DNA of 64,000 nucleotides from Macrostomum hystrix (GCA_950097015.1 CATNEN010000038.1:6121001-6185000), one strand, 5' to 3'. Positions 1 to 14,100 are shown, counted from the stretch's first letter. The notes: a model not told the origin generated them from the letters alone. A program made the numbers and translations.

Positions 1-610
1 TGAGCACAGCAGCTCAAGCCTCTAATCCTTCATCCCATCTGTATCCATTTTCCCTAGCCAGGCTTCTCATTTCCTTGACTCAAGCAGCAGCATCTGTGAT
101 TGATGAAGCGGGCAGGGTTTTATAGCCACGGAAAGTAGAAAATCAATTGATTTTTCTAAGAAATACAGTTTTAGCCTTGATCTTTGGAATGCCATAAAAT
201 AAACTCTGTGAATTATTTGGCCACTCACAATGCGTCTGTCAAAAGCTAAATAAGCAGTTTTTACGATATCTTCCGCTAGAGATGTAGAATTACAGCAAGG
301 CATCGTTCGGAATATAAAGCAGATGAAGACAACGCGACACAAAAGTATCCAGTTTCGCTTACATTTACTGATTACTAATTTGATCATAGCATTGCATGAC
401 AGAATGGATCTGCAAGCTTGGCTTTGTAGTTTAGCTTTGGATTACTAAACTGTACAGACTGTGGCCTGTCTATCAGAATCTACAAAGCAATGAGCACAGA
501 CGTTCGCGTCCTTTTATCAAATGCTCATAAAGCCAGCATTGATTAGTAAGGGGTCATGACCTCAGAAGCCATGTTTCAGAGACATTCTGCTTCAGTGTTT
601 GTAGAGCATC
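1..610. other. no gene recognised at left edge
   Basis: AT-rich unique sequence before the first minisatellite. No open frame with splice sites or recognisable protein similarity was seen on either strand. It probably lies in an intron or upstream part of the membrane-protein gene whose 3' exons start at 2429, but no exon of that gene can be identified here. Confidence 0.4.
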
Positions 611-612
611 CC

Positions 613-2157
613 TCCGATCTCTCCAACCAATGTCTCTGATCTCTCTCTCCAACCAATGTCTCCGATCTCTCTCCAACCAATGTCTCTGATCTCTCTCCAA
701 CCAATGTCTCTGATCTCTCTCCAACCAATGTCTCTGATCTCTCTCCAACCAATGTCTCCGATCTCTCTCCAACGAATGTCTCTGATCTCTCTCCAACCAA
801 TGTCTCCGATCTCTCTCCAACCAATGTCTCTGATCTCTCTCCAACCAATGTCTCTGATCTCTCTCCAACTAATGTCTCCGATCTCTCCAACCAATGTCTC
901 CGATCTCTCCAACCAATGTCTCCGATCTCTCTCCAACTAATGTCTCTGATCTCTCCAACCAATGTCTCCGATCTCTCCAACCAATGTCTCCGATCTCTCC
1001 AACCAATGTCTCCGATCTCTCTCCAACTAATGTCTCCGATCTCTCCAACCAATGTCTCCGATCTCTCCAACCAATGTCTCCGATCTCTCTCCAACTAATG
1101 TCTCTGATCTCTCCAACCAATGTCTCTGATCTCTCCAACCAATGTCTCTGATCTCTCCAACCAATGTCTCTGATCTCTCCAACCAATGTCTCTGATCTCT
1201 CCAACCAATGTCTCTGATCTCTCCAACCAATGTCTCTGATCTCTCCAACCAATGTCTCCGATCTCTCCAACCAATGTCTCCGATCTCTCCAACCAATGTC
1301 TCCGATCTCTCTCCAACTAATGTCTCCGATCTCTCCAACCAATGTCTCCGATCTCTCCAACCAATGTCTCCGATCTCTCTCCAACTAATGTCTCTGATCT
1401 CTCCAACCAATGTCTCTGATCTCTCCAACCAATGTCTCTGATCTCTCCAACCAATGTCTCTGATCTCTCCAACCAATGTCTCTGATCTCTCCAACCAATG
1501 TCTCTGATCTCTCCAACCAATGTCTCTGATCTCTCCAACTAATCTCTCCGATCTCTCCAACCAATGTCTCTGATCTCTCCAACCAATGTCTCTGATCTCT
1601 CTCCAACCAATGTCTCTGATATCTCTCCAACCAATGTCTCTGATCTCTCTCCAACCAATGTCTCTGATCTCTCTCCAACCAATGTCTCTGATCTCTCTCC
1701 AACCAATGTCTCTGATCTCTCTCTCCAACCAATGTCTCTGATCTCTCCAACCAATGTCTCTGATCTCTCTCTCAAACCAATGTCTCTGATCTCTCTCTCC
1801 AACCAATGTCTCTGATCTCTCTCTCCAACCAATGTCTCTGATCTCTCTCTCCAACCAATGTCTCTGATCTCTCTCTCCAACCAATGTCTCTGATCTCTCT
1901 CCAACCAATGTCTCTGATCTCTCTCCAACCAATGTCTCTGATCTCTCTCCAACCAATGTCTCTGATCTCTCCAACCAATGTCTCTGATCTCTCTCCAACC
2001 AATGTCTCTGATCTCTCTCCAACCAATGTCTCTGATCTCTCTCCAACCAATGTCTCTGATCTCTCTCCAACCAATGTCTCTGATCTCTCCAACCAATGTC
2101 TCTGATCTCTCTCCAACCAATGTCTCTGATCTCTCTCCAACCAATGTCTCTGATTTT
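613..2157. repeat. minisatellite, about 20-24-bp unit, about 68 copies
   Basis: Tandem array of CTCTCCAACCAATGTCTC-type units ending in TGAT or CGAT. Length varies between 20, 22 and 24 bp through gain or loss of CT dinucleotides. It lies just upstream of the exon beginning at 2429 and ends about 270 bp before that acceptor, so it is probably intronic. Open frames on both strands across it (up to 383 codons) are products of the periodic sequence. Confidence 0.95.
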
Positions 2158-2428
2158 TCTGGTCTGCTGGTTTGCCATACTGACTAATTAATATCTAAAA
2201 TGAGTGTCTAAATTAATTCTTCAATTAGTGGGCTTGAATACGCAATAATACACGTAACGATGTCCTGAGAATAAGGATACGTCACAATTGAATTTATCAG
2301 TCTATAAAATCTATTAAGAAATCTGACACGTTGCGCCTGGAGCAAAAGCATGTAAAATTTGTATCGAGTCTGGGAAATGTGTTATTAAAAAATCCTTCCA
2401 ATAATTAACGCCTCATGCGACGTTGCAG

Positions 2429-4475
2429 TGGGAGTCCTTCCGGAGGTGTCAAACTTAGCCATCGCCAGCGTTGCCGGCTGCTGCACGGGCCTCATCCTTG
2501 CCCTCAGCCTCGTGCTGCTCTACTTTTGCTGCCGACGCAGATGGCTATACAAAAGTCTGCGCTTCGCTGGGGACCCCGCGGCGCACCTGTGAGTCGGCTG
2601 GTTAATATTGGATACGAAGCGACATGCTTTTCACTTTTCTGTAGGTTTGCACTTCCCCACTTTGTTTTCCTCTGATTTGCTTCACAGATGTGACCCTGCT
2701 GCATCACTGATGGCTACAACGCCCACTGCCAAGCCAGATGGATTCGCACAGAGCAAGCAGCATCAGCAGCAGCAGCAGTTGCTACAGCAACACCGACAAC
2801 TTCTCCGGCCTTGCGCTCATGTGGCGCCTAGCTACAACGGATTCGACATTGCGAATTTCTCCGGTGTCGAAGTCGAGTCACCCGCAGATGATTCGGCTGC
2901 TTCAGCGGCAGCGGCGGCGGCCGTGGTTTTTGCGACTCTGCGAAGTGGACGATACCCATTGGATTGTCTACATGGTAATGCAAATATATTATCGAAAAAA
3001 ATAATAATCACACTGCATAACCATTTATTTTGCCAATTCGATTTTTCAGGCTCGACTGCGCAACATGGAGTTTACAAAATAAGCGGTAATTTTCCCTTTT
3101 AGCGTCTCTATGAGGGATTGAGGTGTCTGAGGGTCTAGGCGTGAGGTGGCTGTCTGAAGGAGTGAGGTGTCTGAGGGTCTAGGCGTGAGGTGGCTGTCTG
3201 AAGGAGTGAGGTGTTTGAGGGTCATGGCGTGAGGTGGCTGTCTGAAGGAGTGAGGTGTTTGAGGGTCTTGGCGTGAGGTGGCTGTCTGAAAGAGTGAGGT
3301 GTTTGAGGGTCTTGGTGTGAGGTGGCTGTCTGAAGGAGTGAGGTGTTTGAGGGTCTTGGCGTGAGGTGGCTGTCTAAGAGTCAAGTGAGGTGTTTGAGGG
3401 TCTTGGCGTGAGGTGGCTGTCTGAAGGAGTGAGGTGTTTGAGGGTCATGGCGTGAGGTGGCTGTCTGAAGGAGTGAGGTGTTTGAGGGTCTTGGCGTGAG
3501 GTGGCTGTCTGAAGGAGTGAGGTGTTTGAGGGTCATGGCGTGAGGTGGCTGTCTGAAGGAGTGAGGTGTTTGAGGGTCTTGGCGTGAGGTGGCTGTCTGA
3601 AGGAGTGAGGTGCTTGAGGGTCATGGCGTGAGGTGGCTGTCTGAAGGAGTGAGGTGTTTGAGGGTCATGGCGTGAGGTGGCTGTCTGAAGGAGTGAGGTG
3701 TCTGAGGGTCATGGCGTGAGGTGGCTGTCTGAAGGAGTGAGGTGTTTGAGGGTCTTGGTGTGAGGTGGCTGTCTGAAGGAGTGAGGTGTTTGAGGGTCTT
3801 GGCGTGAGGTGGCTGTCTGAAGGAGTGAGGTGTTTGAGGGTCTTGGCGTGAGGTGGCTGTCTGAAGGAGTGAGGTGTCTGAGGGTCTAGGCGTGAGGTGG
3901 CTGTCTGAAGGAGTGAGGTGTTTGAGGGTCTAGGCGTGAGATGGCTGTCTGAAGGAGTGAGGTGTTTGAGGGTCATGGCGTGAGGTGGCTGTCTGAAGGA
4001 GTGAGGTGTTTGAGGGTCATGGCGTGAGGTGGCTGTCTGAAGGAGTGAGGTGTTTGAGGGTCTTGGCGTGAGGTGGCTGTCTGAAGGAGTGAGGTGTCTG
4101 AGGGTCTAGGCGTGAGGTGGCTGTCTGAAGGAGTGAGGTGTTTGAGGGTCTAGGCGTGAGGTGGCTGTCTGAAGGAGTGAGGTGTTTGAGGGTCATGGCG
4201 TGAGGTGGCTGTCTGAAGGAGTGAGGTGTCTGAGGGTCTAGGCGTGAGGTGGCTGTCTGAAGGAGTGAGGTGTTTGAGGGTTTTGGCGTGAGGTGGCTGT
4301 CGGAAGAAGTGGTTTTCAGAGATGCTAAGGGCATCATTAAAGCCTTGAATCTTTGAACTTATTTACAATAAATTCACTCTTAGAAAATGGCCAGTTCTAC
4401 ACAGCTGATGAAGAGGAATCTTCGAGGCCATTACAGCGGAGCACGCGGAAAATAGTCTATGAAGTTGTCGTTTGA
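2429..4475 (+). CDS. single-pass membrane protein, 3' exons only (partial)
   Basis: Four exons join in a continuous frame: 2429-2588, 2688-2974, 3050-3085 and 4384-4475 (TGA stop). All three introns are GT-AG and phases agree at each junction (2, 1 and 1 nt carried over). The first visible exon has a short extracellular stretch, one hydrophobic helix (from GLILALSLVLLYF) and a cytoplasmic Cys-Arg cluster (CCRRRW), which implies a type I single-pass topology. The cytoplasmic part is low complexity, with a Gln run, an Ala run and an acidic DEEESS segment, and ends VYEVVV, a hydrophobic C-terminus that could be a PDZ ligand (inference). The ectodomain lies upstream, perhaps beyond the window, so the family cannot be named. 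An AATAAA at 4612-4617 could be its polyadenylation signal. It converges tail to tail with the large minus-strand gene ending at 5196. Confidence 0.6.
3104..4308. repeat. minisatellite, 44-bp unit, about 27 copies, intronic
   Basis: Unit reads GTCTGAAGGAGTGAGGTG followed by TTTGAGGGTCTTGGCGTGAGGTGGCT, with C/T and A/T variants. It occupies almost all of the intron 3086-4383: it starts about 20 nt after the donor and ends about 75 nt before the acceptor. Confidence 0.95.
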
Positions 4476-5195
4476 CATCCAGGCCTCCTAAAGTTTGCAC
4501 TGACCTGCACTGATTTTTTAAAATTCGAATTTCGCTAGCGAGTAAAATTTGTAAAAAATATTTTGAAATTCGCTTTTTGGGTTTTCAAGTGTTTTAAAAT
4601 AACTGATTAAAAATAAAAAGTAGCCGTTTTACTCATTTGCAGCTCTTCATATAAACAATTGTTAGTCGTATTTTGTTTAAAACAATCCAATTTATATTAT
4701 TTCGGATAATTAAACAATTACCAAACAGCCCAGAGAAAACAGGCGTAAGTTATAAAATGAAGCAAATATGCTCTTATGTAAAAATCCTTGGGAAAAAACA
4801 CAAATTCGCGAGCTTTGAACTCACTGTGATCATCTTCATCTAGTTCCTAATGTTTCGGGGCACAAAATATTAATTAAAAACGCGAATAAAAAAATAATAA
4901 TCGGATTAAAATGTCACACAGAGGAGGAAGCTGTTTGATTTGGAGGGAATCGAACAAAAGAATGAATTCGCTACATTAAAGATTCCGATTTGCTTGTCAA
5001 AAGCGTGCCGACGGATTTTGGCTTTTGGTTTAAATCAATAACTAACAAAACGTGACCGATAAAAGGTAAAAAAATGGTGCAAAATAATGCGAAAGCTGAT
5101 GTGCTGCGCATGAAGAAGTCCATGGATTATTGAGTTATCTATTTGGATACTTAAATGAGTCGAACTTGATGATGAATCGCTGCTCAGGTGCTTGC
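4476..5195. other. convergent intergenic region
   Basis: AT-rich 720-bp gap between the stop codons of two convergent genes. It contains an AATAAA at 4612-4617 on the + strand. No clear minus-strand poly(A) signal was identified by eye. No other feature was found. Confidence 0.5.
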
Positions 5196-8100
5196 TCAGC
5201 TGGTCTTCTGGCCGCTGACCCGCTCCTGCAGACTTGTCAGCTTGCGCTGGGAATTTCTGCAACGACACAAAAAATCGGATCGAATGTAGAGAGTAGTAAA
5301 ATATGCGAATTGTCTAACCCGCTACTTGAAGTAATATTACAAGGAAACCTAAGCTATAACTGTTAATTTATTTTTAGAAATAATTCATGATGAACCATAT
5401 GCTATTTTTAGAAACAGTCTATGAAGTTGACTTGAAACCGGAGAACCGGTTCTCGACAGCTGCATTGCTCACACTCCCATGTATGGTGTTATGCTCACTT
5501 AAAAAAGCCCCCAAACGCAGCTAAACAAACAAGTTTGATCTCGCTGTGCTATAGCGCAACAGACCGGATCGACAAGCAGCTGCCAAGAAGACAAAGAAGA
5601 CAAGAAGACTACAAAGACTCAAGAAGCAACAGACCCGAAACTTCACGGTCGATCAGTAACAAGGAGAAAAAGAACCGCCGACTTACAAAGACCAAAGACT
5701 GCGAGCAACTAGCCACCGAGGAAGAAGAAACCACTGCAGTAAGTGTCACGTGACTGTTATAAATTCCTTGAGAGTTTTGTGTGCCTGGTCAACACACAAC
5801 ACTCTTCAAGAATTCGTTTTACTTGCAGAATTGATAGATACATAAATTGATAATACACTCGCACGAGTATCAGCCTCCTTACCTGAGCTCTATATCTCGC
5901 AGCACCTCCGCGTCCGACGCGCTAGGCGACGAGGATATGCCGCCGGTGCTGCCACCGCTCCCACTGCCACCGCCGCCTCTGAATGAAGATTCTGCAGCCT
6001 CCAACAGGTCCATTAGCGGCTGGCGATGTGCGCGACGCTTCCCGTCCGTCTCTGATGCTGAACTGCTGCTGCTGAGGCGGAGGTCGCGGCTCGAGTCCTG
6101 ACCGACCGACAAGCCGTCTGAGCGCTGCAGGCTGGGATCGTACAGCGTCTCGAATGAGGAATCCAGGGCTAGGAGATGAATTCGGCCAGCTCGGGCAGCC
6201 AACCGGCGGCGCTGAAGATTGTCATCGTCAGAGAAGATGCTGCTGTCGCTTAGAGAACCGTCTGGTCCAACGCGCCGCGGAAGACGCAACTGGCGGGTTT
6301 CTGTTGCTTTGGCCGTTACAGAAGCTGGCGGCACTGTTGCTCTGGTGGCTCCTGTGGGCTTTCCGCTGACAACACGAGGCCTATCTGGCAGCAGAACCGA
6401 AGATGTCTTCGGCGCGCCAACATTTGCCGCGCTTGTCGTCTTCGCATCCGCTGACGCTTCGTCCTTTTCGCCTGTTTCGTCTGACAGGACGCTCGAAGAA
6501 ATGTCTGTATCGGTACGATCTCCGGTGTCTGCCTTTACCTTCCCATTGGCCTTTTCACCACCGCTGCCAGCTTCCTGCAGGGTATCGTCATCTTCGGAAG
6601 TAGAAGAAGAGTTGTCTATGGCCTGTTGACCTTCGCCACTGAGCCGAGCGATTCGCTGCTTTGCCGCCTGAATCAGGGCTTCGTGAGTCGGATCTACGCC
6701 CGTTAGATGCAGACGAGAAGTTTCTCCGATGCCCGGATCGACTTCAGAGTCCGGTCTGTGGCGCACACTGAACCGCGGCAGCTGCGACGGCAAAGGAACT
6801 GGCGGCTGCGGTGGCGGCAGTTTGCGGCGCTGGTGCGCGCTCGAATGCCGGCTACCACCAAGAGCATCACTAGAGCGACTCGTTGCAGACTGCGAACGAC
6901 GCTGCGGCGGTCGACGTCTCGGCGGTCGCTGCCTTTCAATACCTCCTCCGGAGCCGTCATTGTCACTCGCTGAAGTGCCTGACGTTGAGTTCTCGGCATT
7001 CGCTGCAGCTGCCGCTGCCGCCTTTCGGTTCTGCCTCGTAACTCGCAGCGCGTTGAGAATTTTGGCTCTGGATGGAGTACCACATACGTCATTGGCTTCA
7101 GAGTCGGATGAATAGAGCCGATTACTGCCCGGATCATGCGGTCGATTGCCGACTACGGGCAGTGCTAGCTGCTCCTCTGGTTCTGGAGCTTCCGCCCGGA
7201 TCAGGCTAACGATTTGGTCCACGCCAGAAACAAATGCTTCAAAGTCTTCGTCATCTAAGTCTGACAGGGTGTTACGTAGGTCTCGACCCAACAGTCTCTG
7301 CTTTTCCATGTCTGGATTCATCACAGGCGGTGCCGATTGCGTCAGCATTGATGTCCCTTCGGAGGCGTCGTGGTTCCTTGTCAGCGGAGGCGAGGCCGTT
7401 AGATCCACCAGCTGGTCTAGCCGTCGAGAGACGCTGTCCTCGGCACCATCGCCACCTCCGTTGAGGCTACTAAGGTTGGGGACGCTGTGGCTGAGCTGCT
7501 GTTGGACGCCCTCGCGTTTGCGACGATCGTTCACGGCGATGCGGACGAAAATTGGCGGGTTCGACTGGGAGAGGTCCGACTCCGAGCTGCTGCGGACTCG
7601 TTGAGACCGCGCCTGCTGCTGACTGCCTGAGTCCGGCTGGCGATCTGCAAAAGGGGTTTGACACGACATCAAGCTGGCATGATCTCTGACAAGTGTCATT
7701 AAATTTTCCACATTTGCATCGACTACCCTAAGCTAGTATCGGGAGAGAGAAAACAATTCGTGCGTAAATCTTAAACAAATACGCTCGATTTTAGATAAAT
7801 CTAAAATCTTAAATCTAAGAACTTAGGTTTCAACCTCCAATTTTTACGAGAAGGAGTCCAATAACTCACCACGAGATCGCTTCACGCTGAGGACGTCGTT
7901 AGGACTGACAGTTCCGGAGCTGCTGAGACTGCTGCTAAAAATTTCCCGCTGTCTCTGTCGCTGCTGTTGTCTCTCAGAGGCAGGCGAGCCCTTAGTGCCA
8001 GATCGGCCTGCAAGTGGTTTTCGCTGCTCACCAGCCGCGCTGGGATCTGATGGCTCGATGTCCGCCTCTGAACTGCCGGTCATGCCCACCGCATTGCTCG

Positions 8101-11100
8101 GCTCCTTGGTGACAAGCAGCCTCTTAGGCGCTGTCACTGAAGCTCGCGGCTTGGAATCCCTGCTATCGCTGGACGCGCCTCGTTCATCTTCTGAGGCAAT
8201 GCGTGCCTCCCCTTTGCGGTCGAATTCATCCGTGGCAAGTTTGCTTCGATTTTGCTTACCCGAAGTCTCTTCAATGGCCTTGTTTTCAGAATCTCGAGTT
8301 CTCAAACCTGTTATCTCATCATTGCTCTCCTCTTCAAGGAAGCTGTCAGAGTAAGAAAATTCATCGGACTGATTGGCTGTCGAGGTCAGTTGACGCTGAG
8401 CCGGGCGATCCAGATTTGAAATTTCACCAGCGGCTGCAATCTTCTGCGTTTCTTCACCCGATTTAGACGTAAGGCTGTCATTGGTTGGTTGAACAGTTTG
8501 ACCAACCGATGGACTACTGGGCAGCTTTCTTTTAATATCGGACTGGATAAATTCTGGTGTGCTAGAATCCGGAACACTTCGCCTAAGAATATCATCCGCA
8601 TCCGACTCGCTTGGCGCTGATCCGCTTGCTTCCTTGAAAGTCCACGAAGGTGGTCGATCCGCTCTGTCTGGTTTACCTGAGCTGGCTGATGAACTCTGAG
8701 ATTCAGACGATCGCTTTTTTTTTGTAGCCAAGTCGCTTTCAACTGACTCGGCTGAGAGCTCCATTTGAGCTTTCTGGTCGGTTGCAACGTCAAGTTTCGG
8801 CAGATTCTCAGGACTTTTAACGCCCGAGGAGCCGAGAATTTCTATGTGGACCCTGGGTGGGGGTGCCATTTCACTGCTTACATTCATCGCCGATTCGGAG
8901 GGCCTGCTCCTTCGAGTTTCAATGCCAGCGTCTTCTTGGTCGAATGTTTCTTTCACACCTTGCTCGGGGCCTGATTGAATCGAATGCTTTCCAGTCGTAT
9001 TTAGAGGCCGATGCTGATTAGGACCTTCCTCGAAGTCTTCTCGGGCCTTCTCCCCTCTCGACTGGACTAGAAAACTCTGGTTTGGACTGATTGGCTCACC
9101 AGTTTGCCCGGCCACCCGAGTTGGAATTTTCGAGCCCGGGAAAATATGTCCCACGTCGCCCGCAATGGGACCGGCAGCTCCTTGACTTAGAGATGACTTT
9201 GGCCGGCCTGATTGCTGCAGCTTTTGTTGCTGCAGTTGTTGTTCTTGCTGCTGCCTCAGCTGTTGCTGCAGTTGTTGTTCTTGCTGCTCCCCCAGCTGTT
9301 GCTGCAGCTTATGTTGCTGCGGTTGCTGTTGTTTCTGCAGCAGCTGCTGCTGCTGCTCTTGCTGCTGCCTCTGTTGCTTCGGCTGCTGCAGTTTCTGGTC
9401 CTGCTGTTCTTGTTGCTTCATTTGTTGGTGCTGCTGCTGTTGCTGTTTGAGTAGTGAAGATTGATCAGCATCGGTTATTCCAGGGGACCTTGGTTTAATC
9501 AGCCTCAGCGGCAGAGGAATGCCTGAGCCAGTGCTGAAGCCGAGTTCGATTCCGGCATCCCTGTCTGAGCTGGAGGAGCCAAAATGAGGCTGCTCTGTTT
9601 TCTCCTTTCCGTTGCTCTGTAAGTCATCTTTAAGAAAAAAGTCCTGCCCTTTGCCATCGCTTGACTGAACATTAAGTGCAGAATCACCTCGCTGTTTGGA
9701 GCTTCTTTCCCGCGATTCAGTGTCAGAATCAGTTTTTGTGGGCAGCTTGTCAGCATGTCGACCCTGCGCTGTGGCGCTTCCTTGACTCCGCTCCCCGATG
9801 CGGCTTGACTGAGCTGAAACCAAAGGGTCCTGAAGATCCTTATCGGAGCTGGATCTGAATGCGCCAGAGACACGAGAATCACCTGGCTGGTTTTGTTGGC
9901 CTTGTTCATTCGAAATCCCGACTAGTGCAGGCAATAGATTTCGTTTATTGTCGACAGAGTCATCAAACTTCCTGGGTACTCCCTCAGCTCTCTCTGTCCC
10001 ATCTTGTATATTTTTTTCTGAATCGTTTTCCGATTCAGTAAAATATTTTTTGTCTGCCTCTTGTTCTGCCACAAGTCTGCTTTCGTCTGCTTGGTGTGAG
10101 TTAGAAGCAGAACTACTGTATTTACTTTTTTCTTTTGCTTGCTCGGATTCCGAATCCGTGTGCTCAGGCCTATGAAGTCCACGTTGCTTCGCTTGTACCA
10201 AACCGCCTGGATCGCCACTAAATTTCGCGCCCGTTTTACCAACGTCGTCATCATCGGACGACCCATCTTCGCGTCTGTTGGAGCGACTCTGTGATTCCTC
10301 TGATTGAACAGCGGAACTTCTTGGTTTCTTGCGAATTATTGTCCCGGTGTGCTCACCGGACTCAGACGATGCTGAATCAGTTGGCTCTTCAAGTTTGATT
10401 AGTGGTTTGAGCTTTTGAGTTGCAAGCTCCATAGCGGCACCTGTGGGAGTCGTTTTTTCTGCTCTGGTTAACTGGCCAGCGCGGGCCTTCTGTTCGTCTT
10501 TCAAAAGATCCTTAGCATCAGAATGCCTGGCTGAAGCGGCTAATCTGTCTGATCGAGTGCTTTCGTCAGGAGCAGAGTCATCTCTCGACTTGATGTCGAT
10601 CTTCTTAGACTGTCTGCCAGATCGCATAGGACCACCAAATCCAGCTCTGCCACCGTCGACTTGGTCAGACAGGTCCGACTGAGCGGAGTCGCTGAGACAC
10701 TCTGACCCATCTCTCCTGGCTCTCTCAGAGTTTTGCTCTCTCGGTTGATCTTTTTTATTCTGGTCAGAAGGCGGCTCCGCAACAGCGTTGCTGCCTCGGG
10801 CAACGCTTGAATCGATTTTCGCTGACAGCGTTTCGTCCCCGCTAACCCTAGGATTTTGAGCAGGACTCTCCGAACCCGAATTCTGCCGCAGTCTGGGGTC
10901 CAAGCTGTTACGCTGATTTGTCTTTGAACCTTCAATACTGCCTCTTGATGGTAGCTTAGACCTGCGCGCTGCCGATTCTGCAGATAACTCGTCATCTGAT
11001 TCATCGCGACTTCGGCGTCTTCCATGGTCTTCAGCCTTTGAGCCATCATCACTTTTTCTGCCAGTGCGTCTGTCTGAGTAATCTGCGGTCTTGCGCGAGA

Positions 11101-14100
11101 TGACATCCGCATCTCGACTTGCATCATCCTGGTCGCTCCCTGAACTATGCTCCCCGCCGTGCGTGGCATCCGGGTTTCTGCTTGAATGAGATTCAGACCG
11201 CTGTTTGCCGGAAGAACGATCGTCGCTTCCGCCAGTCAGGTCAAAGCTCAGTTCTGGCCGATTCTCTATGGCTTTCAGTTCTTCCTCGTCTTGCCATCGA
11301 GTCCTGCGAGCTGGGCTGGCGGAACCGCCAGAGTGGCTTCTTGTCGGCTTCTTCGAGTTGTTTGACTTGGAGCTCCTGGTATCAGCGTCCTTGGCACCTT
11401 GGCAAACCAACGACAGATTCTCTGGATCATCTTGACTAGTGGAGCGTTGTTTAATGTCGCCACTGGATGACTTTAGGTTTGCTTTTCTTTTATTTCCATC
11501 GGCTGAACCTAAGGCTAGACCGGCTATTCTCGTTTCATCGTCATTTTGATCTCGCCGGTCGTCTAAGTCATCGTTAGAAGTTTCTGCACTTGAGGCTATT
11601 TTAGAGCGATCTGGTCTGTCTTGTCTCTCTTTGCAGTTTGTCACTTGTTTGTTATCTGTAGTATATGGACCACTTCGCTGTTCCTGAACTAAGTCAGGGT
11701 CGACAAACTCGTTCTGTCTCCGTTTATCATTCGATTGCTCGAAATCTTTGAGTTTATAATCATTGTCGTTCTTCTTTCGATTTCTCTGGCTTTCAGCTCC
11801 TTCAGAATAAACGGATGCTGCCGGCTCTACGCTTGTTCGAGACTGTTTGGCAGATTTTGACTGCAGGCCACCATCCGGCGTGGACCTTCCGTCTCGATGG
11901 CTCAGACTCGAAGAGCCGGGGTGTCTTCGAGTTGTTTTCTGGCGTTCAGCACTGGAGGAGCGAGCTTCGCCCGACTTTGATTCTCCGGTGCGCGAACGGC
12001 CCGTTTTCGCGTCGTCTTCAACGTCAGAGCCGTCTGCCAACCGTTTCTCTTGCTCTGAACCCGGCTCTCCGCCGCTGACTCGTCCTCGCGGAGTAATTGA
12101 GCTGAATGCACGAGAATCAGCAGAATATCCAGTAGTTTGAGGAGGCCTGCTATTGTTTAAATAAGTGGTTCGACGTTGGTCGATAGAACCTGCATTTTGA
12201 GAATCTTCGCATTTTTTTGTTCTTCCCTGATCACTAGCAGTCGAAGGAAAAAAATCATCAGTACGACGATCGCGACTTCCTTCTCTGGTTTTGTCAGGAT
12301 GAGAATCGCCGGGTAGTCGATCTCGGCTCCTTTCTCTGGCTTTGTCAGGATGAGAATCGCCGGGTAGTCGATCTCGACTTCCTGCTCTGGCTTTGTCAGG
12401 ACGAGCATCGTCGGGTAGTCGATCTCGTCTTTCTTCTCTGGCTTTGTCAGGACGAGCATCGTCGGGTAGTCGATCTCGGCTCCTTTCTCTGGCTTTGTCA
12501 GGATGATAATCGCCGGGTAGTCGATCTCGTCTTTCTTCTCTGGCTTTGTCAGGACGAGCATCGTCGGGTAGTCGATCTCGGCTCGTTTCTCTGGCTTTGT
12601 CAGGACGAGGATCGCCGGGTAGTCGATCTCGTCTTTCTTCTCTGGTTTTGTCAGGATGAGAATCGCCGGGTAGTCGATCTCGGCTTCCTTCTCTGGCTTT
12701 GTCAGGATGAGAATCGCCGGGAAGGCGATCTCGGCTCCTTTCTCTGGCTTTGTCAGGATGAGAATCGCCGGGAAGGCGATCTCGGCTCGTTTCTCTGGCT
12801 TTGTCAGGACGAGGATCGCCGGGTAGTCGATCTTGTCTTTCTTCTCTGGCTTTGTCAGGACGAGCATCGTCGGGTAGTCGATCTCGACTTCTATCTCTGG
12901 CTTTGTAAAGATGAGAATCGCCGGGTCGCCGATCTCGGCTTCCTGCTCTGACCCTCTCAGGCTGAGAACCGTCGAGCCGCTGATTTACACCCATATCTCT
13001 AGGACCACTAAATGGTTGTGAATCGTCGAGTCGCTGATCGAGATTGCTGTCACTGGCCTTGTCAGGATAAGAATCGTCGAGACGTCGATCTCGGCTTTTA
13101 TCCTTGGCACTGGCAGGTCGAGAATCGCTTGGTAGTCGATCTCGACTTCCTGCTCTGACTCTCTCAGGATGAGAATCGTCGAATCGACGATCTCGGCTTC
13201 TGTCACGGGCACTGGCAGGCTGAGAATCGTCGAGACGCCGATTTGCACTCACATATCTAGCACTAGTCGGATGAGAATCATCCCGTCGTCGGTCTCGGCT
13301 TCTGTCCCTGGCACTGGCAGGCTGAGAATCGTCGCGTCGTCGGTCTCGGCTTCTATCCCTGGCGCTGGCAGGCTGAGAATCGTCGCGTAGTCGGTCTCGG
13401 CTTCTATCCCTGGCACTGGCAGGCTGAGAATCGTCGCGTCGTCGGTCTCGGCTTTCTCTGGCTTTGTCAGGATGAGAATCGCCGGGCAGCCGATCTCGGC
13501 TTCCTGCTCTGGCTTTGTCAGGATGATAATCATCGCGTCGTCGGTCTCGGCTTCTATCCCTGGCACAGGCAGGCTGAGAATCGTCGCGTCGTCGATTTGC
13601 ACTCATATCTCTAGCACTATTTTGATGAAAATCGTCTAGTCGTCGATCTCCGCTTCTGTCTCTGAATCTGGCTGACAGAGAATCGTTTTGAAGTCGATCT
13701 CGGCTTCGTTCTTTGGCACAGGCAGGTTGAGAATCGTCGTATGCTCTGACAATGTTCTGGGCTCCGCCGCTCGTTGGATTAGAACCCTCGAAATGCCTTT
13801 TGTCGCGGCTTTCTTTGTCACTTTCGTAGTAGGAAAATGTGTGCTTGTCTGAACTTCTGACTTTTGCACTTAAAGATTCGTCGTACCGTTTGTCTCGACT
13901 TCTGTCCCTTGCACTTGTAGGTTGAGATTCGTCGTACTGTTTGTCTCGACTTCTGTCCCTTAAATTTGAAGGTTGAGATTCGTCGTACCGTTTGTCTCGA
14001 CTTCTGTCCCTTAAATTTGAAGGTTGAGATTCGTCGTACCGTTTGTCTCGACTTCTGTCCCTTAAATTCGAAGGTTGAGATTCGTCGTACCGTTTGTCTC

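Noticed and set aside
613-2157. CRISPR array
   Set aside because: Units are directly tandem without unique spacers, and the genome is eukaryotic. The same applies to the other arrays.
1027-2178. 383-codon repeat frame on the - strand
   Set aside because: Multiple overlapping frames on both strands follow from the 20-24-bp array; unit length changes shift frame constantly.
5535-5753. Arg/Lys/Glu-rich 72-codon frame followed by GTAAGT
   Set aside because: It lies in an intron of the giant gene on the opposite strand, has low-complexity AAGAAGAC content and no partner exon with consistent phase.
9091-9454. Ala- or Leu-rich frames on the + strand opposite the Gln-rich region
   Set aside because: Antisense shadow of the Gln-rich coding segment of exon 10.
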